A stretch of DNA of 64,000 nucleotides, from NCBI GenBank assembly GCA_902805555.1, contig CADCSY010000040.1, forward strand, positions 1 to 64,000, written 5' to 3'. The position numbers were made by a program, and so were the translations under genes. Every line of letters begins with the position of its first letter. Positions within the stretch are counted from its first letter, which is position 1. Source of the stretch: an uncultured Acidimicrobiales bacterium. GTDB taxonomy: Bacteria; Actinomycetota; Acidimicrobiia; Acidimicrobiales; CADCSY01. Under the pieces are notes generated by a model. The model did not search any database and was not told where the DNA came from. It saw only the letters and a list, made by a program, of their open reading frames with translations. Shown here piece after piece: positions 19,321 through 28,503 of the stretch.

Positions 19321-21852
19321 GTGACCGAGCTCGCCGTGGACGCTCCCGGCGCGCTCGCAGACCGCCTGCCCCGCGGCGCCGGGCCCGACGAGCTGCTCGA
19401 CGTGTTCACCGGCTGGGTGGCCGACAGCGGCATGTCGCTCTACGAGGCGCAGGAGGAGGCGATCGTCGAGGTCTACGCCGGCAGCAACGTGATCGTCTCC
19501 ACGCCGACCGGCTCGGGGAAGTCGATGGTGGCGCTGGCCGCCCACGTCGCCGCCCTCGGGGAGGGCCGCCGCAGCTTCTACACGGCCCCGATCAAGGCGC
19601 TCGTCAGCGAGAAGTTCTTCGCCCTCTGCCGCCAGCTCGGCTCCGACCACGTCGGGATGATGACGGGCGACGCCAGCGTCAACGCCGGCGCCCCCGTCAT
19701 CTGCTGCACCGCCGAGATCCTCGCCAACCTCGCGCTGCGGGAGGGTGACGCCGCCCAGGTCGGCCAGGTGGTGATGGACGAGTTCCACTTCTACGCCGAC
19801 CCTGAGCGGGGCTGGGCCTGGCAGGTGCCGCTGCTCACCCTGCCCCAGGCCCAGTTCGTGCTCATGTCGGCGACCCTCGGCGACGTGACCCGCTTCGTCG
19901 GCGACCTCGAGCGCCGCACCGGGCGGACGACGGCGGTGGTCAGCAGCGCCACCCGCCCGGTCCCGCTCGACTTCGAGTTCCGCCGCACCCCCCTGCACGA
20001 GTCGATCGAGGAGCTGCTGGCGACCGGTCGTGCCCCGGTCTACGTCGTGCACTTCACCCAGGCCGCCGCGGTGGAGCGGGCGCAGTCGCTCATGAGCACC
20101 AACGTGTGCACCCGGGAGGAGAAGGACGCCATCGCCGACGCGATCGGCGCCTTCCGCTTCGGCCCCGGGTTCGGGAAGTACCTCTCGCGCTACGTCCGGC
20201 ACGGCATCGGCGTCCACCACGCCGGGATGCTCCCGAAGTACCGCTTGCTCGTCGAGAAGCTCGCGCAGGACGGCCACCTCAAGGTCATCTGCGGCACCGA
20301 CACCCTCGGCGTCGGCATCAACGTCCCGATCCGCACCGTGCTGTTCACCCAGCTGTGCAAGTACGACGGCGCCCGGACGCGGCTGCTCAGCGCCCGGGAG
20401 TTCCACCAGATCGCCGGGCGGGCGGGTCGTGCCGGCTACGACGTGGCCGGGACGGTGTGGGCGCAGGCGCCGGAGCACGTGATCGACAACGAGCGGATGC
20501 TGGCCAAGGCCGCCGATGCCGGGAAGAAGGCCCGCAAGGTCGTCAAGAGGAAGGCGCCCGAGCGGGGGTTCGTGCCGTGGTCGGAGGACACGTTCACGAA
20601 GCTCTCGACGGCGGCGCCGGAGCCGCTGACCTCGAGCTTCCACGTCTCCCACTCGATGCTGCTCAACACCCTCGACCGTCCCGAGGGCGGCCTGGCTGCG
20701 CTCAAGCGCCTCCTGACCGACAACCACGAGCCCCGCAGGGACCAGCGCCGCCACATCCTCCGGGCGGTCGCCATCGCCAGGTCGCTGCTCTCCGGGGACA
20801 TCATCGAGCGCTTCACCCACGCCGACGGCACCGTCGACGTGCGGGTGGCAGCCGACCTCCAGCGCGACTTCTCGCTGAACCAGCCGCTGTCCCCGTTCGT
20901 GCTCGAGGCGCTCACCCACCTCGACGAGGACGAGCCCACCCACGCCCTCGACGTGCTGACCATGGTGGAGGCGAGCCTCGAGGACCCCGGCACCGTCCTC
21001 GCCGCCCAGCTGTGGAAGCTGAAGACGGAGGTGATCAACGAGCTCAAGGGGCAGGGCGTCGAGTACGACGAGCGCATGGCGGTCCTCGAGACGCTCGAGC
21101 ACCCCAAGCCCCTCCGCGAGCTCACGTACCAGCTCTTCGACGCCTACCGGGAGCGCCATCCCTGGGTGGCCGACCACAACGTGAGGCCGAAGTCGGTGGC
21201 CAGGGACCTCTACGAGCGGGCGATGAGCTTCGCCGACTTCGTCGACCACTACGGGCTCGCCCGCTCCGAGGGCCTGGTGCTGCGCTACCTGACCGATGCG
21301 TACAAGGCCATGGTCCAGAACGTGCCCGAGGACGCGAAGACCGACGAGGTGTACGACCTGACCGAGTGGCTGGGTGAGGTGGTGCGCCAGGTCGACTCGA
21401 GCCTGCTCGACGAGTGGGACCAGCTGCGCGCCGGGGTCGAGCCGGCGGCCGTGGTCGTCGCCCTGCCGGAGGCGCCGCCCAGCCTCACCGGCAACGCACG
21501 GGCGTTCCGGATCATGGTCCGCAACGACCTGTTCCGCCTGGTGGAGCTGGCGGCTCGTCGGGCCCACGGCGAGCTGGCCGAGCTGACGGGCTGGACGTGG
21601 GAGCGGTGGGCGTCCGCGCTCGCCCCGTACCGGGAGGCGCACGCGGCCATCGGCACCGGCCCGGTGGCGCGAGGGCCCGACCTGTTCCAGGTGAGCGAGG
21701 GCGAGGGGGCGTGGGCCGTGCGCCAGGTCCTCGACGACCCCGACGGCGACCACGACTGGGCCATCGTCGCCACCGTCGACCTCACCGCCTCGGACGAGGC
21801 GGGCGAGCCGGTGGTCGAGGTGGTCGCCGTCACGGACGAGCCGCCGGGCTGA
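19321..21852 (+). CDS. DEAD/DEAH-box helicase with DUF3516-like C-terminus
   Basis: STPTGSGKSMVALAAH, MDEFHFYADPERGWAW, GRAGRAGYD; GTG start. Confidence 0.9.
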   Translation: MTELAVDAPGALADRLPRGAGPDELLDVFTGWVADSGMSLYEAQEEAIVEVYAGSNVIVSTPTGSGKSMVALAAHVAALGEGRRSFYTAPIKALVSEKFFALCRQLGSDHVGMMTGDASVNAGAPVICCTAEILANLALREGDAAQVGQVVMDEFHFYADPERGWAWQVPLLTLPQAQFVLMSATLGDVTRFVGDLERRTGRTTAVVSSATRPVPLDFEFRRTPLHESIEELLATGRAPVYVVHFTQAAAVERAQSLMSTNVCTREEKDAIADAIGAFRFGPGFGKYLSRYVRHGIGVHHAGMLPKYRLLVEKLAQDGHLKVICGTDTLGVGINVPIRTVLFTQLCKYDGARTRLLSAREFHQIAGRAGRAGYDVAGTVWAQAPEHVIDNERMLAKAADAGKKARKVVKRKAPERGFVPWSEDTFTKLSTAAPEPLTSSFHVSHSMLLNTLDRPEGGLAALKRLLTDNHEPRRDQRRHILRAVAIARSLLSGDIIERFTHADGTVDVRVAADLQRDFSLNQPLSPFVLEALTHLDEDEPTHALDVLTMVEASLEDPGTVLAAQLWKLKTEVINELKGQGVEYDERMAVLETLEHPKPLRELTYQLFDAYRERHPWVADHNVRPKSVARDLYERAMSFADFVDHYGLARSEGLVLRYLTDAYKAMVQNVPEDAKTDEVYDLTEWLGEVVRQVDSSLLDEWDQLRAGVEPAAVVVALPEAPPSLTGNARAFRIMVRNDLFRLVELAARRAHGELAELTGWTWERWASALAPYREAHAAIGTGPVARGPDLFQVSEGEGAWAVRQVLDDPDGDHDWAIVATVDLTASDEAGEPVVEVVAVTDEPPG

Positions 21853-21860
21853 CGTAGCCG

Positions 21861-21900
21861 GCCGGGGGCGGCTCCGCCGCGCCGGGGGCGGCTCCGCCGC
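21861..21900. repeat. Two perfect 20-bp tandem copies in a convergent intergenic gap
   Basis: GCCGGGGGCGGCTCCGCCGC twice. Confidence 0.95.
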
Positions 21901-21904
21901 TGCG

Positions 21905-22924
21905 TCAGGGGCGGTTCCGTGCGCGGACCTCCTTGTGGATCTGCTTCCACCGCCTGCGCTCCTCGGCGGCGGCCAGCGGGTCGACCGATCGCTGCGCCCA
22001 GGCCACCTCCCGCTTCAGCTTCTGGTAGCTGGCCAGCCGCTCGACGGGGAGCTCGCCGCTCCCGACCGCGGCCCGCACGGCGCAGCCCGGCTCGGGCTCG
22101 TGGTCGCAGTCTCGGAAGCGGCAGCGCCCGGCCAGCTCCTCGATGTCGGGGAAGGCGGCGCTCAGGCCCTCGTCGGCCGACCACAGCAGCAGGCCCCGGA
22201 TGCCGGGTGTGTCGATGAGGACGCCGCCGGTGGGCACCAGCAGCAGGTCCCGGGTGGTGGTGGTGTGCCGTCCCTTGGCGTCCCCGGCCCGCACCTCGGC
22301 CGTGTCCTGCACGTCCTCGCCGAGGAGCCGGTTCACGATGGTCGACTTGCCGGCCCCCGACGAGCCGAGGAGCACCCCCGTCCGGTGGGGCTGCAGCAGC
22401 GCCGCCACCTCCGGGACGCCGGTCCCGTCCACCGCGCTCGTGATCACCACGTCGACCCGCGGGTCGCGGGCGAGCACGAGGTCGGCGGCCGCCGCGGGGT
22501 CGGGGTGGAGGTCGGCCTTGGTGAGGGCGACGGCGGGGACGGCGCCGCTCTCCCATGCGACGACGAGCTCCCGTTCCAGGCGGTTCAGGTTCACGTCCCG
22601 GTCGAGGGGGACCGTGATGAGCACGACGTCGACGTTGGCGGCGATGACCTGGCGCTGGTCGGCATCGTCCGACCGCTGCCGTGTGAGCTCCGAGCGCCGG
22701 GGCAGGACGGTGGTGAGCTCGTCCCCGTCGACCGCCACCCAGTCGCCGGTGCCCACCCCGGGCGGCGAGGTGACCCGGCGTCGGTCGACCCGGGTGACCA
22801 CGTCGGACTCGCCGCGGTGGACGGTGGTGACCCGAGCGGGCTCACCGGCTTCGGCCGCCTCGAGCTCGAAGAGGGCGGCGAGTCGGTCGTCCCAGCCGTA
22901 GGGCGTGAGCGGATCGTCTGCCAC
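21905..22924 (-). CDS. rsgA: Ribosome small-subunit-dependent GTPase A
   Basis: Circularly permuted GTPase: ALTKADLHPD, LGSSGAGKSTIVNRLLG, DTPGIRGLLLW, CRFRDCDHEPEPGCAV. Confidence 0.93.
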   Translation of the reverse strand: MADDPLTPYGWDDRLAALFELEAAEAGEPARVTTVHRGESDVVTRVDRRRVTSPPGVGTGDWVAVDGDELTTVLPRRSELTRQRSDDADQRQVIAANVDVVLITVPLDRDVNLNRLERELVVAWESGAVPAVALTKADLHPDPAAAADLVLARDPRVDVVITSAVDGTGVPEVAALLQPHRTGVLLGSSGAGKSTIVNRLLGEDVQDTAEVRAGDAKGRHTTTTRDLLLVPTGGVLIDTPGIRGLLLWSADEGLSAAFPDIEELAGRCRFRDCDHEPEPGCAVRAAVGSGELPVERLASYQKLKREVAWAQRSVDPLAAAEERRRWKQIHKEVRARNRP

Positions 22925-22925
22925 G

Positions 22926-23007
22926 GTGGTGCTCCTTCGAGGGTGGTGCTCCTGTCGAGGGTGGTGCTCCTTCGAGGGTGGTGCTGTCGAGGGTGGTGCT
23001 GTCGAGG
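22926..23007 (-). repeat. Imperfect tandem array carrying SD-like cores upstream of rsgA
   Basis: Units of 17, 18, 17, 15 and 15 bp; rsgA-strand cores GAAGGAG, GACAGGAG, GAAGGAG. Confidence 0.9.
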
Positions 23008-23139
23008 GCGGTGCCGGCCAGGGCGAGCCGACGCCGTGCGGACCCGTCCCGCGGCGCCAGACGGTACCGCTTCGCGCCCGCCGCAGGCCTCGTCGTCTCC
23101 CGGGTGCCGGGGGTCCACGTCGCCGTCACACCCCCTCGT

Positions 23140-23154
23140 TACGTTCCCCTCATG
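23140..23154 (+). promoter_or_regulatory. Putative leaderless promoter: TACGTT-N6-ATG
   Basis: TACGTT 23140-23145, ATG at 23152. Confidence 0.5.
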
Positions 23155-25068
23155 CCCTCGACCACGGCTCCCCCTGCGAGCACCTGGACCGTCGGGGCCG
23201 AGGGGCTGTCCGGCGTGCTCGAGGGGCTCGATCCCGCCCAGCGGGCCGCAGTGCTCGCCGATGCGCCGGTGGTGGCGGTGCTCGCCGGCGCCGGCTCGGG
23301 CAAGACCAGGGTGCTCACCCGTCGCATCGCCCGTCGCATCGCCGACGGGTCGGTGGAGGCCCGTCACGTCCTCGCCCTCACCTTCACCCGCAAGGCGGCG
23401 GGTGAGCTGCGGAGCCGGATCGGCGCCCTGACCGGGCACCTCCCGGCTGCTGCCTCGTCACCGTCGGTCCACACGTTCCACGCGCTGGGCGGCGCCCTCC
23501 TGCAGCGGTGGTGGCTCGACCGGGGGGAGCGCCCGTGGGACGTCACCCGTGACCGGCAGGCGCTGCTGCGCGAGGCGCTGCGGGCGGCGGGTGCCGAGCA
23601 CCTCCGCCCCGGCGAGCTCGGCGCCGAGATCGAGTGGGCCAAGGCGACGCTGCTCGATCCCGACGCCTACGAGGGGCTCGCCGACCAGGCAGCACTTTGG
23701 CGGGAGGTCGACGTCCCAGCGGTGGCCGCAGCGTGGCGTCGCTACGAGGAGGCGAAGCAGGGACGCCGGGTGCTCGACGTCGACGACCTCGTCCAGCTCC
23801 CGGCGTCGCTCCTGGCCGAGGACCAGGCCTTCGCCGAGGCCCGCAGGTGGTGGCACCGCCACCTCTTCGTCGACGAGGCGCAGGACCTGAACCCGGCCCA
23901 GCTCCGCCTCGTCACCCTCCTGCTCGGCGACGAGCCCGACCTCTGCCTGGTGGGCGACCCCGACCAGGCCGTCTACGGCTGGAACGGTGCCGACCCCGGC
24001 CTGCTGGTCGACCTCGCGGCGGGGCTCCCGGCAGGCTCGGTCCACCGGCTCGGCACCAACCACCGCAGCACCGCCCCGATCGTCGCCGCCGCCTCCTCCA
24101 TCCTTCGCTCCCCGACCGCGCCGGTCAGCGGCAGCACGGACGACACCCGCTGGCCGCTGCCCGAGGTGACCGGCCACCCGGACGAGGTGGCCGAGTCCCA
24201 CGCCATCGCCCACCGCCTCCTCGAAGCACGGTGGCGGGGCGCCCGGGCGTGGTCGGCGATGGCGGTGCTCGCCCGGACCCGGGCCCAGCTCGACGTCATC
24301 GCCGCCGCCCTGGCGGCCCGGGACATCCCCCACCGCCTCCCGGGATCCCTGCTCGATCGGCCGGAGGTCGTCGAGGTCCTCCGGGGGCTGCGGGCCATCG
24401 ACGCCGGCCGCCGTCTCCCACTGCGCCGGCTGGCAGGCGACCTGCCCGAGCTCGTGGAGCAGGTGCTGGCCACCGCCGCGCCCCCTGCGCCGCCGGGTGA
24501 GGTGCCGGTGGAGGGGGAGGAGGCGCCCGACCCCGTGGCCGAGCTGCGCCGGGCCCACCTCGACGCGCTGGTCGAGCTGGTCGACGAGTGCCGCCAGGCG
24601 GTGCCCGACGCCGACCTCGACGTCTTCCGCTCGTGGTCCCGGGGGGTCCTCGGCGCCCGGGGCGGCGAGCAGGGGTACGACCGGCGAGGCGTCACGCTGA
24701 CCACCTTCCACCGGGCCAAGGGGCTCGAGTGGCCGGTGGTGGTGGTGGCAGGTTGCGAGACCGGGCTCGTGCCCCACCGCCGGGCGACCTCGCCCGAGGC
24801 TCGGGCCGAGGAGCGTCGGCTGGCCTACGTCGCCGCCACCCGGGCGGTCGAGGAGCTCCACCTCACGTGGGCGCACGAGCGCAGCACCCCGTGGGGGGTG
24901 GGCCGGGCCGCCCGCTCCCCGTTCCTCGAGGGCCTCGAAGCCAGCGTGGCTCGACCGGTCGACGACTCGAAGGCCCGGGCGGCCCGCCTGGCCGGGCTCC
25001 GGCGGGCCAGGGCGGCGCTGCGCCAGCCGGCGCCCGCAGCCTCGCCCCCGTCCCGCTCCCCGGCCTGA
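23152..25068 (+). CDS. UvrD/Rep-family ATP-dependent helicase
   Basis: LAGAGSGKTRVLTRRIA, LTFTRKAAGELRSR, VDEAQDLNPAQLRL, TTFHRAKGLEWPVV. Confidence 0.92.
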   Translation: MPSTTAPPASTWTVGAEGLSGVLEGLDPAQRAAVLADAPVVAVLAGAGSGKTRVLTRRIARRIADGSVEARHVLALTFTRKAAGELRSRIGALTGHLPAAASSPSVHTFHALGGALLQRWWLDRGERPWDVTRDRQALLREALRAAGAEHLRPGELGAEIEWAKATLLDPDAYEGLADQAALWREVDVPAVAAAWRRYEEAKQGRRVLDVDDLVQLPASLLAEDQAFAEARRWWHRHLFVDEAQDLNPAQLRLVTLLLGDEPDLCLVGDPDQAVYGWNGADPGLLVDLAAGLPAGSVHRLGTNHRSTAPIVAAASSILRSPTAPVSGSTDDTRWPLPEVTGHPDEVAESHAIAHRLLEARWRGARAWSAMAVLARTRAQLDVIAAALAARDIPHRLPGSLLDRPEVVEVLRGLRAIDAGRRLPLRRLAGDLPELVEQVLATAAPPAPPGEVPVEGEEAPDPVAELRRAHLDALVELVDECRQAVPDADLDVFRSWSRGVLGARGGEQGYDRRGVTLTTFHRAKGLEWPVVVVAGCETGLVPHRRATSPEARAEERRLAYVAATRAVEELHLTWAHERSTPWGVGRAARSPFLEGLEASVARPVDDSKARAARLAGLRRARAALRQPAPAASPPSRSPA

Positions 25069-25074
25069 GGCCGC

Positions 25075-25893
25075 TCAGCCGACGCTCGTTGCCGAGGCCC
25101 GCGCCCTGGCGTGCAGCGCCTCGGACGTCGCCTGGTCCGCCGGGAAGAACGACTCGACCGCCAGCTCGGCGATGGTGATGTCGAGCGCCGTGCCGAAGGT
25201 GGCGATGGTGCTGAAGAACGTGAGGTCGCCGTCGTCGGTGTGCAGGACGAGGGGCACGAACAGCAGCTCGGCGACGTGGGACGGAGCACCCCGGTCGTCC
25301 CGCACCCCCGGGTAGGCGGCGAGCTCCGCGTGCAGGGCCATGAGCGCCTCGTCCCCGGTGGTCGCAGCCTCCCGGCGGAGGCGGTCGAGCAGGTGGGCGC
25401 TGTACTCCTCGAGGTTCCCGATCCGCGGCCCGAGCCCCTGCGGGTGGAGGACGAGGCGGAGCGTGTTGATCGGCGGCTCGAGCAGCAGGGGGTCGACGCC
25501 GGCGAACAGTGAGAGGGCGGCCTGGTTGGCGGTGACGAGGTCCCACCGCCGGTCGACCACCACGGCCGGGAACGGCTCGTGCGCGCCGAGGACGGCGTCG
25601 AGAGCGGCTCGCACCGGGGCCATCGTCGAGGCGTCCAGCGGCGACTGCGGGAACGAGGGGCTGTAGCCGGCGGCGAGGAGCAGCGCGTTGCGCTCCCGCA
25701 GGGGCACGTCGAGGTGCTCGGCGAGGTGGAGCACGAGCTCGCGGCTCGGCTTGGCGCGACCCGTCTCCACGAAGCTCAGGTGACGGGTCGAGACCTCGGC
25801 CTCGAGCGACAGGTCCATCTGGCTCATCCGTCGGCGCTGCCGCCAGTCCCGCAGGAGGCTCCCGACGGTCGGTCCCGGCGCAACGGTGGTCAT
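25075..25893 (-). CDS. XRE-family transcriptional regulator with MmyB-like C-terminal domain
   Basis: HTH LRDWRQRRRMSQMDLSLEAEVSTRHLSFVETGRAKPSRELV; MmyB-like tail. Confidence 0.9.
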   Translation of the reverse strand: MTTVAPGPTVGSLLRDWRQRRRMSQMDLSLEAEVSTRHLSFVETGRAKPSRELVLHLAEHLDVPLRERNALLLAAGYSPSFPQSPLDASTMAPVRAALDAVLGAHEPFPAVVVDRRWDLVTANQAALSLFAGVDPLLLEPPINTLRLVLHPQGLGPRIGNLEEYSAHLLDRLRREAATTGDEALMALHAELAAYPGVRDDRGAPSHVAELLFVPLVLHTDDGDLTFFSTIATFGTALDITIAELAVESFFPADQATSEALHARARASATSVG

Positions 25894-25905
25894 GGCTCGA
25901 CGGTA
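25891..25905 (-). promoter_or_regulatory. Putative leaderless promoter: TACCGT-N6-ATG
   Basis: Plus-strand acggta 25900-25905, cat 25891-25893. Confidence 0.5.
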
Positions 25906-25927
25906 GGCCCCGTCGGGAGGCCGTCCC

Positions 25928-25944
25928 ATGACCTCACAGGTCAT
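25928..25944. promoter_or_regulatory. Putative XRE operator, perfect inverted repeat
   Basis: ATGACCT-CAC-AGGTCAT. Confidence 0.6.
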
Positions 25945-26027
25945 CGCCACGCGCAGCGGGCGAGGCGCATCGTCGTCCCGGGCACCGACGTCCGGCGCCC
26001 CACCACCACACCCACGAGGAGCGCACC

Positions 26028-26408
26028 GTGACCGACACGACGACCACCGACCCGACCACGACCGTGGACACGTACCTGGCCATGTGGAACGAGGAGGACC
26101 CGTCCCGCCGGGCCGAGCACATCAGCGCGGCGTGGGCCGACGACGGTCGCTACGCCGACCCGCTGCAGGAGGCCGAGGGCCACGCCGCCCTGAGCGAGAT
26201 GGTGGCCGGCATCCACCAGCAGCTGCCGGGCCACCGCTTCACCCGCACCAGCGGGATCGACGTCCACCACGACGAGCTGCGCTTCGGTTGGCAGCTCGCC
26301 GCTCCCGACGGCACCGTGGCGGTCGCCGGCGTCGACGTCGGTGCCGTGGCCGACGACGGGCGCCTCCGCCGGATCACCGGCTTCTTCGGGGCCCTCCCGG
26401 AGGGCTGA
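26028..26408 (+). CDS. SnoaL/NTF2-like fold protein
   Basis: YLAMWNEEDPSRRAEHISAAWADDGRYADPL; SD GAGGAG upstream of GTG. Confidence 0.8.
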   Translation: MTDTTTTDPTTTVDTYLAMWNEEDPSRRAEHISAAWADDGRYADPLQEAEGHAALSEMVAGIHQQLPGHRFTRTSGIDVHHDELRFGWQLAAPDGTVAVAGVDVGAVADDGRLRRITGFFGALPEG

Positions 26409-27234
26409 CGCGGGTCCGGCCCGCTCGCCCCAGCGCGGAGAAGGCGATGGCCGCCGCCGCTGCGACGTTGAGCGAGTCCACCCCGGCGACCATCGGGATC
26501 CGGGCGAGGCGGTCGGCGGCGCCGAGCGCTCCGGCGGAGAGGCCGGGGCCCTCGGCGCCGAGCAACACCGCCAGCCGGGCGGGGTCCTCGGCCACCAGGT
26601 CGGCCAGTGGCGGCGCCGCCGGTGACGGGGTGCACGCCGCCACCGTCCACCCGCGCTCGACGAGGTCCTCGAGCGCCGCAGGCCAGGGGGAGAGGCGGGC
26701 GGTGGGCAGGGTCAGCGCCCAGCCCACGGACACCCGGATGCTGCGCCGGTAGAGCGGGTCGGCGCAGTCGGGGCTGAGCAGCAGCCCGTCGACGCCGAGG
26801 CCAACCGCGCTCCGGATCACGGCGCCGAGGTTCTCGTGGTCGTTCACGCCCTCGAGGACGCAGACGACCTCCGAGCGAGCCAGCACCTCGTCGGCTGCCA
26901 CGGGCTCCGGTCGCGCCGCCACCGCCAGCGCCCCACGGTGCAGGTCGAAGCCGACGATCCCCTCGATGACGTCGGGCTCGGCCACGTAGGTGGGGACGTC
27001 GTGACCCTCGAGGTCGTCCTCGAGCAGCCGGCGTCCGCGCGGGCTCACGAGGACCGAGCGGACGACGAGCCCGGACGAGAGCAGGCGCCGGATGGCGAGG
27101 TGGCCCTCGACCACCACGACGTCGCTCGCCCGCTCCCCCCGGCGCCTCAGGTCACGGTGGTCGTCGACCCGCGGGTCCCCCGCGTCCGTGAGACGGATCC
27201 AGGCAGGGTCCCCGCCCGGACGCGTCAGCCGCCG
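26374..27234 (-). CDS. TrmH/SpoU-family RNA 2'-O-methyltransferase
   Basis: LEGVNDHENLGAVIRSAVGLGVDGLLL, LGAEGPGLS; start uncertain. Confidence 0.85.
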   Translation of the reverse strand, partial: RRLTRPGGDPAWIRLTDAGDPRVDDHRDLRRRGERASDVVVVEGHLAIRRLLSSGLVVRSVLVSPRGRRLLEDDLEGHDVPTYVAEPDVIEGIVGFDLHRGALAVAARPEPVAADEVLARSEVVCVLEGVNDHENLGAVIRSAVGLGVDGLLLSPDCADPLYRRSIRVSVGWALTLPTARLSPWPAALEDLVERGWTVAACTPSPAAPPLADLVAEDPARLAVLLGAEGPGLSAGALGAADRLARIPMVAGVDSLNVAAAAAIAFSALGRAGRTRVSPPGGPRRSR

Positions 27235-27722
27235 GTCCAGGGCCTGGGCGGGAGCCCGTCGAGCTGCCTGGTGAACTCCTCGAGGTACCACCGCCGGTAG
27301 GCGAGGGCCTCGGGGGCGGTCGCCAGCGTGAGGAGCGCGTCGCCCTTGCGGCAGTGGGCGTCCGCCTCGTCGAGCATGGCGCCGAGGCGGACCGCCGCCG
27401 GACCTGCCTCGGGCGGCACGCGGAACACGAGGTCGACCGACGCCTCCCCGCGCTCCATGGCCTCGTCCAGCTCCCGCCCGGTCTCCTCGTTGTAGCCGGA
27501 GAACTGCTCCTCGAGCTCCTCCATGAGCGCCACCAGCCGCCGGGGGACGTCCGCTGCCTCGTCGTCGGCCTGCTGGGCGCGGATGAGCGTGAACTCGCGC
27601 CGCAGCTCGTCGGCGTGCTCGCTCGCATCCCGGTGGGTCGCCAGCGGGAGGCGCAGCAGGCGCACCTCGACGAGGTCGGCCCGTCGCCCGACCTCGACGT
27701 GGGGGACCTGGCCGCTGCTCAT
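27225..27722 (-). CDS. Hypothetical protein adjacent to RsbW-like kinase
   Basis: 165-aa ORF MSSGQVPHVEVGRRADLVEVRLLRLPLATHRD; coupled to upstream ORF. Confidence 0.75.
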   Translation of the reverse strand: MSSGQVPHVEVGRRADLVEVRLLRLPLATHRDASEHADELRREFTLIRAQQADDEAADVPRRLVALMEELEEQFSGYNEETGRELDEAMERGEASVDLVFRVPPEAGPAAVRLGAMLDEADAHCRKGDALLTLATAPEALAYRRWYLEEFTRQLDGLPPRPWTGG

Positions 27723-28444
27723 GAGAGCACCACCTGCGACTGCGACTGCGGGTCGGGCGAGGGTGCCCCACCGTGCCGGGGCCGTGCCGGCCTGGCCCTC
27801 GAGCCGCAGGGGATCGCCACCGGCTGCTCCCGCCACGCCGCTCTCGACGAGCGGCACGTCCGGTGCCCCTCCGGCGGAGCCGGCCAGGTCGACGACCGGG
27901 CCCGCCACGGGCTCGACTGCCGCAGCGCCGACCCACCCGCCGACGATGAGGTCGGTGCAGCGGTGGTGCCCCCGGCGGCGGCCGTGTCGGCGCTCGTCGG
28001 CTGCACGTCGGGGGCCATGACCCGCAGGTCGCTGACGGCGTCGCTCGGTCGTGGCCGGTCGCTGGGCGCCTGCCCGACCTCGGCCCACACGACCTTGCCT
28101 GCGTCGGTCCGCTCCGCCCCCGAGAGCGTCGAGAGCGCCTCGACGAGCGGGAGCCCCCGCCCGGTCGCCGACTGGTCGGAGTAGTGCTTGCGCCGCGGCA
28201 TCCGCTGGCTCCCGTCGTGGACCTCGATCCGCAGGCACGCGCCGAGGCGCAGGACGACGACCGTGAAGCCGGTGACCGCGTGGAGCGTGGCGTTGGTGGC
28301 GAGCTCGCTCGTGATCACGAGGGCTGCGTCCACGACGTCGTCGTCGGCCCATCCCTCGACGGCGGCCAGGACGAGGTGGCGGGCGGTGCGGACGCTGGCG
28401 GGCTCCGCGACCAGGTCCCTCCGCACCAGCTCGACGCTGTCCAT
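27719..28444 (-). CDS. ATP-binding (HATPase, RsbW-like anti-sigma) protein
   Basis: VITSELATNATLHA, GRGLPLVEALS motifs. Confidence 0.82.
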   Translation of the reverse strand: MDSVELVRRDLVAEPASVRTARHLVLAAVEGWADDDVVDAALVITSELATNATLHAVTGFTVVVLRLGACLRIEVHDGSQRMPRRKHYSDQSATGRGLPLVEALSTLSGAERTDAGKVVWAEVGQAPSDRPRPSDAVSDLRVMAPDVQPTSADTAAAGGTTAAPTSSSAGGSALRQSSPWRARSSTWPAPPEGHRTCRSSRAAWREQPVAIPCGSRARPARPRHGGAPSPDPQSQSQVVLS

Positions 28445-28456
28445 GCCGTGAGCGTA
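28442..28456 (-). promoter_or_regulatory. Putative leaderless promoter: TACGCT-N6-ATG
   Basis: Plus-strand agcgta 28451-28456, cat 28442-28444. Confidence 0.5.
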
Positions 28457-28503
28457 GGGCCGGTCTCGTGCAACACCCACCCCACCCTGGGTAGGTGGCG
28501 CCC

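Noticed and set aside
18841-21753. 970-aa minus-strand ORF as one protein
   Set aside because: Antisense to the DUF3516-type helicase. Only the terminal 140 residues (DUF1232 protein from 19263) look coding.
22926-23007. CRISPR-like array
   Set aside because: Units are 15-18 bp with no spacers. This is a tandem duplication of the RBS region.
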